Source of the DNA: Cystobacter fuscus
Lineage (GTDB): Bacteria; Myxococcota; Myxococcia; Myxococcales; Myxococcaceae
DNA length: 64,000 nucleotides
Direction: 5' to 3'
Assembly (NCBI RefSeq): GCF_002305875.1
Contig: NZ_CP022098.1
Span: 3,658,001 to 3,722,000 of the forward strand
The notes below the pieces were generated by a model, which was given only the letters and a program-made list of their open reading frames with translations, ran no database searches and was not told the DNA's origin. The translations under genes were made by a program, and so were the position numbers. Below are positions 36,871 to 46,151 of the stretch, piece by piece. Position 1 is the first letter of the stretch, and each line of letters begins with the position of its first letter.

Positions 36871-37857
36871 ATGGCCGAGTTGATGTATCGCGAGGCGCTG
36901 AACCAGGCCCTCGCCGAGGAGATGGAGCGCGACGCCCAGGTCTTCCTGATTGGCGAGGAAGTGGGCCGCTATCAGGGCGCCTTCAAGGTGTCGCAGGGTC
37001 TGTTGGACAAGTTCGGGAGCGCGCGCATCATCGACGCGCCCATCTCCGAGCTGGGCTTCACGGGCCTGGGAGTCGGCGCGGCCATGGTGGGCCTGCGTCC
37101 GGTGGTGGAGATGATGACGTGGAACTTCGCCATCCTGGCGATGGACCAGATCGTCAACAACGCCGCCAAGCTGCGCCACATGTCGGGCGGCCAGCTGCGC
37201 TGCCCCATTGTGTTCCGCGGCCCCGGCGGCGCGGGTGGCCGTCTGTCCAGCCAGCACAGCCAGGCGCTCGAGTCCACCTACGCCCACTTCCCGGGCCTCA
37301 AGGTGATTGCCCCCGCCACCCCGGCGGACGCCAAGGGCATGCTCAAGGCGGCCATCCGGGATGACAACCCCGTGGTCATGTTCGAGGGCGAGCGCCTCTA
37401 CGCGCTCAAGGGCGAGGTGCCCGAGGGCGAGCACATCGTCCCGCTGGGCAAGGCGGATGTGAAGCGCGAGGGCAAGGACGTCACCATCATCACCTGGTCG
37501 CGCATGTACTACTTCTGCGAGGAGGCCGCGAAGCAGCTCGAGGCCGAGGGCATCTCCGCGGAGATCCTCGACCTGCGCACGCTGCGCCCCCTGGACGAGG
37601 AGGCCATCCTCGCCTCCGTGCGCAAGACGAACCGCGCCGTCATCGTGGAAGAGGGCTGGCCGCTGGCCGGCGTGGGCGCGCAGGTGGTGGACATCATCCA
37701 GTCCAAGGCGTTCGACGAGCTGGATGCGCCCGTGGTGCGCGTGACCGGCCTCGATGTGAACATGTCCTATGCGGCGAACCTCGAGAACGCGATCCAGCCG
37801 GACGCGCCGAAGATCATCGCCGCCGTGAAGAAGGTCCTCTACCGAGAGGGAGCCTGA
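36871..37857 (+). CDS. pdhB: Pyruvate dehydrogenase E1 component, beta subunit
   Basis: 328 aa, the usual length of the separate E1-beta. It has the family start YREALNQALAEEMERD, GEEVGRYQGAFKVSQGL, APISELGFTGLGVGAAM, and the C-terminal transketolase domain (AEILDLRTLRPLDEEAI, RTLRPLD Arg binding site). It completes the alpha2beta2 E1 with PdhA. ATG at 36871, GGAG ribosome site 8 nt upstream. Confidence 0.96.
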   Translation: MAELMYREALNQALAEEMERDAQVFLIGEEVGRYQGAFKVSQGLLDKFGSARIIDAPISELGFTGLGVGAAMVGLRPVVEMMTWNFAILAMDQIVNNAAKLRHMSGGQLRCPIVFRGPGGAGGRLSSQHSQALESTYAHFPGLKVIAPATPADAKGMLKAAIRDDNPVVMFEGERLYALKGEVPEGEHIVPLGKADVKREGKDVTIITWSRMYYFCEEAAKQLEAEGISAEILDLRTLRPLDEEAILASVRKTNRAVIVEEGWPLAGVGAQVVDIIQSKAFDELDAPVVRVTGLDVNMSYAANLENAIQPDAPKIIAAVKKVLYREGA

Positions 37858-37862
37858 GACGT

Positions 37863-39461
37863 ATGGCCACGCCCATCCAGATGCCTTCCCTCTCTCCGAC
37901 GATGAAGGAGGGAAAGATCGTCAAGTGGCTCAAGAAGGAGGGCGACAAGGTCTCCTCTGGCGAAGCGATCGCCGAGTGCGAGACCGACAAGTCGAACCTC
38001 GAGATTGAGGCCTACGACGATGGTTACCTGTTGAAGATCCTCGTGCCCGAGGGGGAGATGGCCACCGTGGGTGCGCCCATCGCCATGCTCGGCGCCAAGG
38101 GGGAGAAGGCCGACGCGGGTGGGGGCGCCAAGCCCGCCGCTCCCGCCGCCGCGCCCAAGGCGGAGGCTCCCAAGCCCGCCGCCCAGCCCGAGGCGAAGAA
38201 GCCCGAGGCCGCTCCGGCCGCCGCCTCCGGTGGCGACGGCATCGCCATCGCCATGCCCTCGATGTCCCCGACGATGACCGAGGGGAAGATCGTCAAGTGG
38301 CTCAAGAAGGAGGGGGACAAGATCTCCTCCGGCCAGGCGATCGCCGAGGTGGAGACGGACAAGTCCAACCTCGAGGTCGAGGCGTACGACGACGGCGTGC
38401 TCGCGCGCATCGTGGTGCGCGAGGGCGAGGTGGCCAAGGTGGGTGCGCCCATCGCGTACCTGGCGGGCAAGGGTGGGGCGAAGCCCGCTCCGGCCGCGAC
38501 GCCGGCGGCTCCTTCCGCCAAGGCTCCCGCCGCCACGCCCCCCGCGGCGGCTCCGGCGCCCAAGCCGAGCGCTCCCGCCGCCGCTTCCGGGGGCCGGCTG
38601 CGCGCCAGCCCGCTGGCGAAGAAGATGGCTCAGGAGAAGGGCCTGGATCTGTCGCAGATCCAGGGCTCGGGTCCCGCGGGCCGCATCGTGAAGCGGGACA
38701 TCGAGGCGGCGTCCACCCAGGCCGCCGCTCCCGCCGCGCGCAAGGCTCCCGCCGCCGCCGCGGCCCAGGCCACGGGACCCCGTCCCGAGCCGAAGTCGGT
38801 GCCCGTCTCCACCATGCGCAAGGTCATCAGCCAGCGCATGGCCGAGGTGAAGCCCGGGGTGCCCCACTTCTACCTGTCGGTGGACGTGGAGATGGACGCC
38901 GCGCTGAAGATCCGCGAGGAGGCCAAGGCCCTGGAGTCCAAGGTCTCGGTCAACGACATCATCGTGAAGGCGTCGGCCATGGCGCTGCGCCGCTACCCGA
39001 AGATGAACGTGTCGCTGCAGGGCGACGCGATCCTGCACTTCGAGTCGGTGGATGTCGGCATCGCGGTGGCCATCGAGGAGGGCCTCATCACCCCGATCAT
39101 CCGCGACGCGGACAAGAAGGGGCTGAGCGCCATCTCCGCCGAGGCGCGTGACCTGGCCGAGCGCGCCCGTAAGCGCGCCCTCAAGCCGGCGGAGTACACG
39201 GGCGGCTCGCTCACGGTGAGCAACCTGGGCATGTACGGCATCGACTCGTTCATCGCCGTCATCAACCCGCCCCAGGCGGCCATCCTCGCGGTGGGCTCCG
39301 TGTCGGACAAGGTCGTCGTGCGCGAGGGGCAGATGGTGATCCGCAAGGTGATGACGGTGACGCTCTCGGGCGACCACCGCGTCATCGACGGGGCCATCGG
39401 CGCCGAGTACCTGCGGGAACTCAAGGCGCTGCTCGAGCACCCGATGCGGCTGCTGTTCTAG
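37863..39461 (+). CDS. pdhC: Pyruvate dehydrogenase E2, dihydrolipoamide acetyltransferase with two lipoyl domains
   Basis: 532 aa. Two lipoyl domains, with lipoylated lysines expected at K43 and K167 (both ETDKSNLE), are separated by Ala/Pro linkers. A peripheral-subunit-binding domain is at about 243-282 (RASPLAKKMAQEKGLDLSQI). The catalytic acetyltransferase core ends in DHRVIDG (H505, D509). The protein forms the core of the complex and passes acetyl groups to CoA. An E3 gene is not in the window. It is followed by a perfect 12-bp hairpin. Confidence 0.96.
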   Translation: MATPIQMPSLSPTMKEGKIVKWLKKEGDKVSSGEAIAECETDKSNLEIEAYDDGYLLKILVPEGEMATVGAPIAMLGAKGEKADAGGGAKPAAPAAAPKAEAPKPAAQPEAKKPEAAPAAASGGDGIAIAMPSMSPTMTEGKIVKWLKKEGDKISSGQAIAEVETDKSNLEVEAYDDGVLARIVVREGEVAKVGAPIAYLAGKGGAKPAPAATPAAPSAKAPAATPPAAAPAPKPSAPAAASGGRLRASPLAKKMAQEKGLDLSQIQGSGPAGRIVKRDIEAASTQAAAPAARKAPAAAAAQATGPRPEPKSVPVSTMRKVISQRMAEVKPGVPHFYLSVDVEMDAALKIREEAKALESKVSVNDIIVKASAMALRRYPKMNVSLQGDAILHFESVDVGIAVAIEEGLITPIIRDADKKGLSAISAEARDLAERARKRALKPAEYTGGSLTVSNLGMYGIDSFIAVINPPQAAILAVGSVSDKVVVREGQMVIRKVMTVTLSGDHRVIDGAIGAEYLRELKALLEHPMRLLF

Positions 39462-39474
39462 TCCGCGTCGTCCT

Positions 39475-39502
39475 GGCGGGCCGCCCACGAGGGCGGCCCG
39501 CC
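39475..39502 (+). terminator. Perfect hairpin terminator after the pdh operon
   Basis: GGCGGGCCGCCC (39475-39486), loop ACGA, GGGCGGCCCGCC (39491-39502): a 12-bp uninterrupted stem 13 bp after the pdhC stop. No T run follows. It also lies before the end of the convergent 70-aa gene. Confidence 0.75.
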
Positions 39503-39525
39503 CGGAGCGCTCGGCACGGGGGCCG

Positions 39526-39738
39526 CTACTCCCGGGTGGAGGCGACCGACTCGTCCATTTCCTGCTCGAGTTGACGCTGGGCGTCAGTGACGTCGGCCTG
39601 CTCCGCCCGCCTGGTCCCCGTGGGCAACTCCTCTTCCCGCTCCTTGGAGCGACCCTGGATGCCGGGCCAGGGCTCGGGGCGCGTGGCCTGCACGTGCTTG
39701 ATGTTCTCCGTGTACCCTGTGCTCTTCTTCTTCGTCAT
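39526..39738 (-). CDS. Small hydrophilic protein of unknown function
   Basis: 70 aa, very charged (Lys/Arg at the start, Glu/Gln-rich helix near the end), no hydrophobic segment; likely disordered or helical. I recognise no domain. A near-consensus AGGAGG ends 6 nt before the ATG at 39738, which is the main reason to accept it as a real gene. It lies between the pdh operon and the divergent DUF2795-like gene and resembles small stress- or stationary-phase proteins only in composition. Confidence 0.6.
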   Translation of the reverse strand: MTKKKSTGYTENIKHVQATRPEPWPGIQGRSKEREEELPTGTRRAEQADVTDAQRQLEQEMDESVASTRE

Positions 39739-39893
39739 CTCGTCCTCCTGTTATGTGGTCGGAGTGCCCTCATACGGTGGGGATGGGTGCCGAGAGGGCC
39801 AATGGGCAGGTGGATGCCCGACCGCCGCTCCCCTGGCTGCTGGGGCGGCTCACAGGATGGATGAAAATGAAACAAATCCATGGAGGGCCTGGG

Positions 39894-40145
39894 ATGGATG
39901 ATCCGGCCGGGCTGGTGCTGGCCCTTACCCAGGCCCTGCGGGGCGCCGTCTTCCCTCTCTCCCGGTCGCAGCTGGTGTGGCTGGCCCGGGAGAACGATGC
40001 CGCGGCGTCCCTGCTGACGCGTTTGAGCGGCTTGCCCGAGGGAGTGTTCGCGTCCCTGGCGGAGGTGGAGCGCGCCCTGGGGGTCCAGGCGGGTGAAGGC
40101 ACGCCCGCCACCGTGCCCCCGCCCCCCAGTCCGAACCCGCGCTGA
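39894..40145 (+). CDS. Small DUF2795-like protein
   Basis: 83 aa from the ATG at 39894, with GGAGGG about 7 nt upstream; the frame opens earlier at 39753 but that part lacks a ribosome site. ALRGAVFPLSRSQLVWLARENDAAASLLTRLSGLPEGVFASLAEVERALG fits the DUF2795 pattern (proline after the first helix, Leu/Ala-rich second helix, Leu-Pro, then a final helix). The function of the family is unknown. The tail is proline-rich. Confidence 0.65.
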   Translation: MDDPAGLVLALTQALRGAVFPLSRSQLVWLARENDAAASLLTRLSGLPEGVFASLAEVERALGVQAGEGTPATVPPPPSPNPR

Positions 40146-40323
40146 ACCATTTCACGGTGCCCGGTCTCCAACGGTTGTCGAACGGACTTGCCGGAGCGTG
40201 AGGCCGAGGGAGCGTCAAACACGGCCCATCGGGTTTTGTGCGTGACGTGGTATCTCTTGGGGGTGGGCGCAGTGGTGGGATGGGTGGGAGTGTGCTGGTC
40301 GACCTGGCCCGGAGAGGAACTCC

Positions 40324-41481
40324 ATGAATCCGTCTGACCTCCCCGCCGTCCTCTATGTCGACGACGACGCGCTCAACCTGCGGGTGTTCGAGGCGAACTT
40401 CGGCCAGAAGTTCCGCATCTTCCGCTGCTCGACTCCCGCCGAGGCGCTGACGTTGTTGGAGCAGAAGCGCAACGAGATTGGCGTCATCCTGTCGGATCAA
40501 CGCATGCCGGGGATGACGGGCGTGGAACTGCTCGAGCGCGCGCGCTCGCTGGCTCCTGACGCCAAGCGCATGCTCGTCACGGCCTACTCGGACATGCAGG
40601 CGGTGATCGACGCGGTGAACCGCGGCCAGGTGAGCCGCTACTTCGTCAAGCCGTGGGATCGCGCCGAGGTGCTGGCCGCGCTCGAGGACGGGTTGAAGAT
40701 CGCCCGGCTGGAGCTGCGCGTGCGCGAGGTGGAAGGGCGCATGATGAAGGCCGAGCGTCTGGCCACGCTGGGCCAGGTGACGGCGGGCATCGCGCACGAG
40801 CTGATGGGCCCGGTGGGCTACCTGTCGCAGAACGTGGCGTCGCTGCGGAGGGATCTGGAGTGCGTGGTGCAGTACGCCTCCAAGCATCTGGCGGCGGATC
40901 CCGCGCCCGAGGTGGCCAGCGTGCTCGAGGATCTGCCCTCGCTGTTGCAGGACCTGGCCTCGGGCGCGGATCACCTGCGCGGGGTGGCGCTGGGCTTGAG
41001 GGCGCAGGCGCGCGGCGATGACATGGAGGCCTCGGCGGATGTGGCCGAGGTGGTGTCCTTCGCGGTGAAGCTGGCGCGCGCCGAGGTGCGCGACCGCGCC
41101 CGCATCACCACCATGGGCGAGCCGGTGAAGGTGACGTTCGGGCCGGTGAAGCTGTGCCAGGTGCTGCTCAACCTCATCGTCAACGCCGCGCAGGCCATGG
41201 AGGGCACGGGCCGGCCGGGCCGCATCGAGGTGCGCTGGTCGTCGCGCGAGCAGGACGTGCTGCTCACCGTGGCGGACAACGGGTGCGGCATTCCCCAGGA
41301 GCTTCAGGAGAAGGTCTTCCAGCCCCTGTTCACCACCAAGCCGGTGGGCATCGGCACGGGGCTCGGCCTGTCCATCTGCAAGGAGCTGGTGGCGCAGTTC
41401 GGGGGCACGGTGCGGCTGTCCTCGAAGCAGGGGACGGGCACGGAAGTCGAGCTCACCCTCCGGCGAGGCCCGCTCCCCTGA
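40324..41481 (+). CDS. Hybrid response regulator-histidine kinase
   Basis: 385 aa, soluble. The receiver domain is at about 8-125 with the acidic pocket VDDDA, phospho-Asp D58 in SDQRMPG and K109 (FVKPW). A HisKA segment with phospho-His H158 (TAGIAHELMGP) and an HATPase domain follow, with N box LLNLIVNAAQAM, G1 DNGCGIP, F box FQPLFTTK and G2 GTGLGLSI. The REC-first order suggests the kinase is controlled by phosphorylation from another kinase rather than by its own sensor. The ATG has a GGAG site upstream. A separate response regulator lies 0.6 kb away. Confidence 0.92.
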   Translation: MNPSDLPAVLYVDDDALNLRVFEANFGQKFRIFRCSTPAEALTLLEQKRNEIGVILSDQRMPGMTGVELLERARSLAPDAKRMLVTAYSDMQAVIDAVNRGQVSRYFVKPWDRAEVLAALEDGLKIARLELRVREVEGRMMKAERLATLGQVTAGIAHELMGPVGYLSQNVASLRRDLECVVQYASKHLAADPAPEVASVLEDLPSLLQDLASGADHLRGVALGLRAQARGDDMEASADVAEVVSFAVKLARAEVRDRARITTMGEPVKVTFGPVKLCQVLLNLIVNAAQAMEGTGRPGRIEVRWSSREQDVLLTVADNGCGIPQELQEKVFQPLFTTKPVGIGTGLGLSICKELVAQFGGTVRLSSKQGTGTEVELTLRRGPLP

Positions 41482-42049
41482 GCCCGAAGGCGTTGTGCAG
41501 CATCCGCCAGACGCGCAGGAGCGCCTCCTGCTCGCTCTTGGGGATGTGCTCCACCAGCACCTCGCGCCGCGGCGGCGTCTTCTCTTCGTCCCCGGCGCGC
41601 CACACCACCACCAGCGTGTAGCGTCCGTCCGGGCGCTCCACCACCTCCACCGCCGTCACCTCGTCGAACGGCACCCACTCGGCGCGCGTGGCCCCCGGTG
41701 TCCACCGCAGCCGTTCCAGCCGCAGCCGCTCGGAGCGGAAGTGCAGCACGAAGCGGCGTCGGCCGAGCTGTCCCTCCAGCCAGAGCGCGAGCCCCACCAG
41801 GGCGGCCGCCAGGAGGCCCGGCGCCCAGAACAGGCCCAGGCCCTGGTGGGCCCCCTCCGCCCACGCGCCCACCAGCGCGAGCAGCGTCAGGGGCACGGCC
41901 ATCCCCAGACAGACGGTGGGCAGCAGGCGCTTCCAGTACGAAGGGGCGCGGGATTCTCCGAGCAGACGGCCGGGCTCGTAGCGCAGCCGGACGTCGCCCA
42001 GTTGACGCGGAGCGGGGTTGTCCTCCAAGGCATCCGAGAAGCTCGCCAC
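41453..42049 (-). CDS. Two-helix membrane protein of unknown function
   Basis: 198 aa. There are two membrane helices at about 43-62 and 70-90. The soluble C-terminal part has RFVLHFRSERLRLERLRW and FDEVTAVEVVERPDGRYTLVVVW, which looks like a small beta domain of the bacterial-PH type. The function is unknown. Its 3' end overlaps the kinase gene's 3' end by 29 bp on the opposite strand, and it diverges from the response-regulator gene with 66 bp between starts. Confidence 0.7.
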   Translation of the reverse strand: MASFSDALEDNPAPRQLGDVRLRYEPGRLLGESRAPSYWKRLLPTVCLGMAVPLTLLALVGAWAEGAHQGLGLFWAPGLLAAALVGLALWLEGQLGRRRFVLHFRSERLRLERLRWTPGATRAEWVPFDEVTAVEVVERPDGRYTLVVVWRAGDEEKTPPRREVLVEHIPKSEQEALLRVWRMLHNAFGLRGAGLAGG

Positions 42050-42115
42050 CGTTGCAACATAACCCCCTGGTGGCCACGCTCGAAGTCCGTCGCGAGCTGT
42101 GCGATTCTCGAGAGC

Positions 42116-43090
42116 ATGGACCTCCCCTTCGAGACGGATGAGCGCAGTGGAGGTGAGGGGGGCGGGGGCACCCTCGCCTCGACCGTGCTGGTGGTGGACG
42201 ACGAGCCCGTGGTGCGGGATGTGTGCGCGCGTCTGCTGGCCCGAGAGCCGGACCTGGTGGTGACCCTGGCCGAGGACGCGGAGCAGGCGCTGCTCCTGCT
42301 CGACTCCCAGCGCTTCGACGTGCTCATCACCGACAAGAACCTGCCGGGCATGGGCGGCGTGGAGCTCATCGCCGAGGCGCGCGCGCGCCAGCCCTCGCTG
42401 GAGGCGGTGATGATCACCGGCTACTCCAGCTCCGAGTCGGTGATCGCCGCCTTCGCCGCGGGCGCCAGTGACTACATCCTCAAGCCCTTCGAGGATCTGC
42501 GTCTGGTGCGCGCCAAGGTGCGCGCCGCGCTGGAGCGTCGGGCCGGACGGGTGAAGGGACGGGAGCAGGCGCGGCGGGTGGCCCGGGAGGCCGCCGAGCT
42601 GTTGCAGGCGGGTGGGCAGGCGTCCCCCGAGGCGCGCCAGCAGATGGAGAGCCAGCTGCGCGCGTACGAGCTCGCCAGCCGGATGTCGCCGGGAGGCCAG
42701 GTGGCGGTGGTGGGCAGCCCCGAGGCCCTGCGGACCCTGTTGGAGGAAGGCCTGGAGGCGGTGGCCTTGCCGCCGGACTCCCCCGCGCTCCTGGGTGCCG
42801 CCGTGGTGGTGCTGGAGACGGGCGCGCCGGACTGGTGGGACATCGCCGAGCGCCTCCAGACGGCCTCACCGGACGTGGTGTTGCTCGCCGGCCCCCATGC
42901 GGACCTGGCGGATCTCCTGGACGCCATCACCTTGCGCCTGGAGCTGGTGGGCTTCGGCTCCTCGTCGCCGCGGGCGCTGCCGGAGCGGGTGCGCATGTTG
43001 CTCATGCGCCGCAACCTGCAGCGCGCCCAGACGAACCTGGCCTCGGCCCTGATGGCCTTCCGGGAGAGCCTCGCGCGGGGCGGTACCTAG
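42116..43090 (+). CDS. Response regulator with uncharacterised C-terminal domain
   Basis: 324 aa. The receiver domain is at about 22-140: VDDEP acidic pair, phospho-Asp D73 in ITDKNLPGMGG, conserved Thr in MITGYS and Lys in YILKPFEDL. The C-terminal ~180 residues have no DNA-binding or enzymatic signature I recognise. They contain a helical linker and an alpha/beta part (VAVVGSPEALRTLLEEGLEAV, VVLLAGPHADLADLLDAI) resembling a degenerate receiver fold. It may accept phosphate from the REC-kinase nearby. The ATG at 42116 was chosen because the upstream frame is non-homologous. Confidence 0.82.
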   Translation: MDLPFETDERSGGEGGGGTLASTVLVVDDEPVVRDVCARLLAREPDLVVTLAEDAEQALLLLDSQRFDVLITDKNLPGMGGVELIAEARARQPSLEAVMITGYSSSESVIAAFAAGASDYILKPFEDLRLVRAKVRAALERRAGRVKGREQARRVAREAAELLQAGGQASPEARQQMESQLRAYELASRMSPGGQVAVVGSPEALRTLLEEGLEAVALPPDSPALLGAAVVVLETGAPDWWDIAERLQTASPDVVLLAGPHADLADLLDAITLRLELVGFGSSSPRALPERVRMLLMRRNLQRAQTNLASALMAFRESLARGGT

Positions 43091-43120
43091 GCGGAGAGGG
43101 GAGGGCGGGCCCGCAAAAGC

Positions 43121-43158
43121 GAAGCGCCCGCTTCTCCGAGGAGAGAAGCGGGCGCTTC
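43121..43158. terminator. Strong terminator hairpin between response regulator gene and tRNA-Glu
   Basis: GAAGCGCCCGCTTCTC (43121-43136) and GAGAAGCGGGCGCTTC (43143-43158) form a perfect 16-bp stem with a 6-nt loop. On the minus strand it is followed by GCTTTTGC, giving a Rho-independent layout for the tRNA transcript; it also ends the plus-strand gene. Confidence 0.85.
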
Positions 43159-43160
43159 AG

Positions 43161-43232
43161 TGACCCTGCCGGGATTCGAACCCGAGTTTGAGCCGTGAGA
43201 GGGCTCCGTCCTAACCACTAGACGACAGGGCC
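43161..43232 (-). tRNA. tRNA-Glu (anticodon CTC), copy 1
   Basis: 72 nt without encoded CCA. Acceptor GGCCCTG pairs with CAGGGTC (one G-U), discriminator A; anticodon stem GAGCC/GGCTC encloses loop CTCTCAC, anticodon CTC. The T arm has GGTTCGAATCC. Identical over its length to the second copy 50 bp away. A perfect hairpin follows. Confidence 0.95.
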
Positions 43233-43243
43233 GGAAAACAGAA

Positions 43244-43269
43244 CCCCCACCTTCCCAAGAAGGTGGGGG
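43244..43269 (-). terminator. Terminator between the two tRNA-Glu genes
   Basis: CCCCCACCTTC (43244-43254), loop CCAA, GAAGGTGGGGG (43259-43269): a perfect 11-bp stem. Read on the minus strand it is followed by TTCTGTTTTCC, a T-rich tail. It follows the upstream tRNA-Glu, so each tRNA-Glu copy has its own terminator. Confidence 0.8.
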
Positions 43270-43282
43270 CCTTTGCTACGAG

Positions 43283-43354
43283 TGACCCTGCCGGGATTCG
43301 AACCCGAGTTTGAGCCGTGAGAGGGCTCCGTCCTAACCACTAGACGACAGGGCC
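43283..43354 (-). tRNA. tRNA-Glu (anticodon CTC), copy 2
   Basis: 72 nt, same sequence and structure as copy 1: anticodon loop CTCTCAC, discriminator A, no encoded CCA. It is the promoter-proximal copy of the pair, 23 bp after tRNA-Gln, and is followed by its own terminator hairpin. Confidence 0.95.
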
Positions 43355-43377
43355 GGTAGACAACCGGGTACTACGAG

Positions 43378-43448
43378 CTGGGGAACTAGGATTCGAACCT
43401 AGATAAGCAGAGTCAGAGTCTGCTGTCCTGCCGTTAGACGATTCCCCA
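43378..43448 (-). tRNA. tRNA-Gln (anticodon CTG)
   Basis: 71 nt. Acceptor TGGGGAA/TTCCCCA with the U1-A72 pair typical of tRNA-Gln, discriminator G73. Anticodon stem GCAGA/TCTGC encloses loop CTCTGAC, anticodon CTG. T arm AGGTTCGAATCCT. No encoded CCA. First of the three tRNAs in the direction of transcription. Confidence 0.95.
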
Positions 43449-43518
43449 AGAACCGCTGAACTGCCCACTCCGTACCGCAACCACCCCGCTGATTCAACTG
43501 CTTTTTCGAACCACCGGG

Positions 43519-43941
43519 CTACCGCGACTTCTTCCCCGACTTCGGCTCTGCCTTCTTCGCCGGCGGCTTGCTGCTTGCCGGAGTCGACTTCAGAGGTACC
43601 ACATACACCCGAACTTCGTCATTCGCTTCGTAGATGTTCAATCCCTCGAAGTTCTTCCCCGAGGGATTGGTGATGTGGACAGCCTTGACGCCCGGCTGGT
43701 TGACGATGACCCGCCGGGGATAGGCACTCGAGGGGTAGACGATCTTGTAGTACTCGAGCGTCTTCTCGTAGTCCCCCGGCGCCCGGTACCTGTTCTCGCC
43801 CACCTTCTGGGCGCCGTCAGGCAACTGGGCCCCGCTCACCACCTCCGCCACCGCCACCGCCGCCCAGAGCGCCACCACCACCGCCCCGAGCGGGCGCGCC
43901 TTATAGAAAAGGCCCTTCCGGCTGTCAAGCACTCGTGTCAT
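43519..43941 (-). CDS. Small secreted or membrane-anchored protein of unknown function
   Basis: 140 aa from the ATG at 43941. A basic start and a hydrophobic stretch (about residues 15-33, PLGAVVVALWAAVAVAEVV) form a signal peptide or anchor. The mature part has YRAPGDYEKTLEYYKIVYP and RRVIVNQPGVKAVHITNP, a compact alpha/beta pattern, then a basic Lys/Pro/Ser tail. I recognise no family. It lies 71 bp after gltX on the same strand and may be read through from it. Confidence 0.75.
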   Translation of the reverse strand: MTRVLDSRKGLFYKARPLGAVVVALWAAVAVAEVVSGAQLPDGAQKVGENRYRAPGDYEKTLEYYKIVYPSSAYPRRVIVNQPGVKAVHITNPSGKNFEGLNIYEANDEVRVYVVPLKSTPASSKPPAKKAEPKSGKKSR

Positions 43942-43989
43942 CGGCGCAGAACAATAGGGCCCTGGCGCGGAGGTGTCCACTCCAACCTG

Positions 43990-44010
43990 GGCCCCCGGGC
44001 GTCCCGGGCC
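43990..44010 (-). terminator. Possible hairpin after gltX
   Basis: Two CCCGGG hexamers separated by 3 nt with GC-rich flanks can fold just after the gltX stop (44013). There is no T tract. It may attenuate readthrough into the downstream small gene. Confidence 0.35.
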
Positions 44011-44012
44011 TC

Positions 44013-45455
<1,443 letters not shown>

Positions 45456-45566
45456 AGTCGGAGGGGGCGGATAGCAGGAGCGGTCTCGTGTGGTCAACGA
45501 AGGGGCCGCTTCCAGGTCCCGTGAGCACCCTCCATGCATTAAACTGGCGGGCATCGAGGACCATTC

Positions 45567-46151
45567 ATGACCCGTTCCAGCGCATTCCGCGTCCTGCTTG
45601 CCACCGCTGTCCTGCTCTGTGTGCCCGCGAGCGCCACCACCCTGCTCAAGATGGACCTGCCCGAGCTGTCCCACTCGGCCGATGTCATCGTCCACGGCAC
45701 GGTGCGCCGCATGGAGAGCCGGTGGAGCGGCGATCACCGCCTCATCGTCACGGACGTGGAGATCCAGGTGACCGAGTCCCTCAAGGGGCAGGCGAGCGGC
45801 ACGGTGCTCGTCACCCAGCGCGGGGGGGAAGTGGGAGATATCGGTCAGAAGGTGAGCGGCCTGGCCTCCTTCGCTCCGAACGAGGAGGTGGTGGTGTTCC
45901 TCGAGCGCCGCGGACCCGCCTTCCATGTCTCGGGCATGGCGCAGGGCAAGTACAAGGTCCTGCGCACCGAGGGCGAGACGCGCGCCATGGCGGTGCCGGA
46001 GTCCACCGGGGAGGCGCTCCTGCTGGACGCCAGGACGCACCAGACCGTCACCTCCTCACGCCCGTCCCTGCCGCTCTCGGACCTCAAGGCCGCCATCCGC
46101 GCGGCGCTCCAGCAGCCGGCCCCGATGCGCTCGCAGGAGAAGCGGCCATGA
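45567..46151 (+). CDS. Secreted protein of unknown function, first gene of the matrixin trio
   Basis: 194 aa with a clear signal peptide (FRVLLATAVLLCVPASA). The mature part starts LLKMDLPELSHSADVIVHGTVRRMESRW, followed by a beta-rich domain (VTDVEIQVTESLKGQASGTVLVTQRGGEVG) of the OB-like type common in secreted myxobacterial proteins encoded beside proteases. Catalytic residues are not evident. Its stop overlaps the next ATG (ATGA), so it is coupled to two matrixin-like proteases and may be their partner, inhibitor or chaperone; this role is inferred from position. Confidence 0.8.
   Translation: MTRSSAFRVLLATAVLLCVPASATTLLKMDLPELSHSADVIVHGTVRRMESRWSGDHRLIVTDVEIQVTESLKGQASGTVLVTQRGGEVGDIGQKVSGLASFAPNEEVVVFLERRGPAFHVSGMAQGKYKVLRTEGETRAMAVPESTGEALLLDARTHQTVTSSRPSLPLSDLKAAIRAALQQPAPMRSQEKRP

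Noticed and set aside
43091-43518. Possible prophage or integrative-element attachment site at the tRNA genes
   Set aside because: No integrase gene and no partial tRNA 3' end duplicate beyond the two full tRNA-Glu copies was seen in the window.
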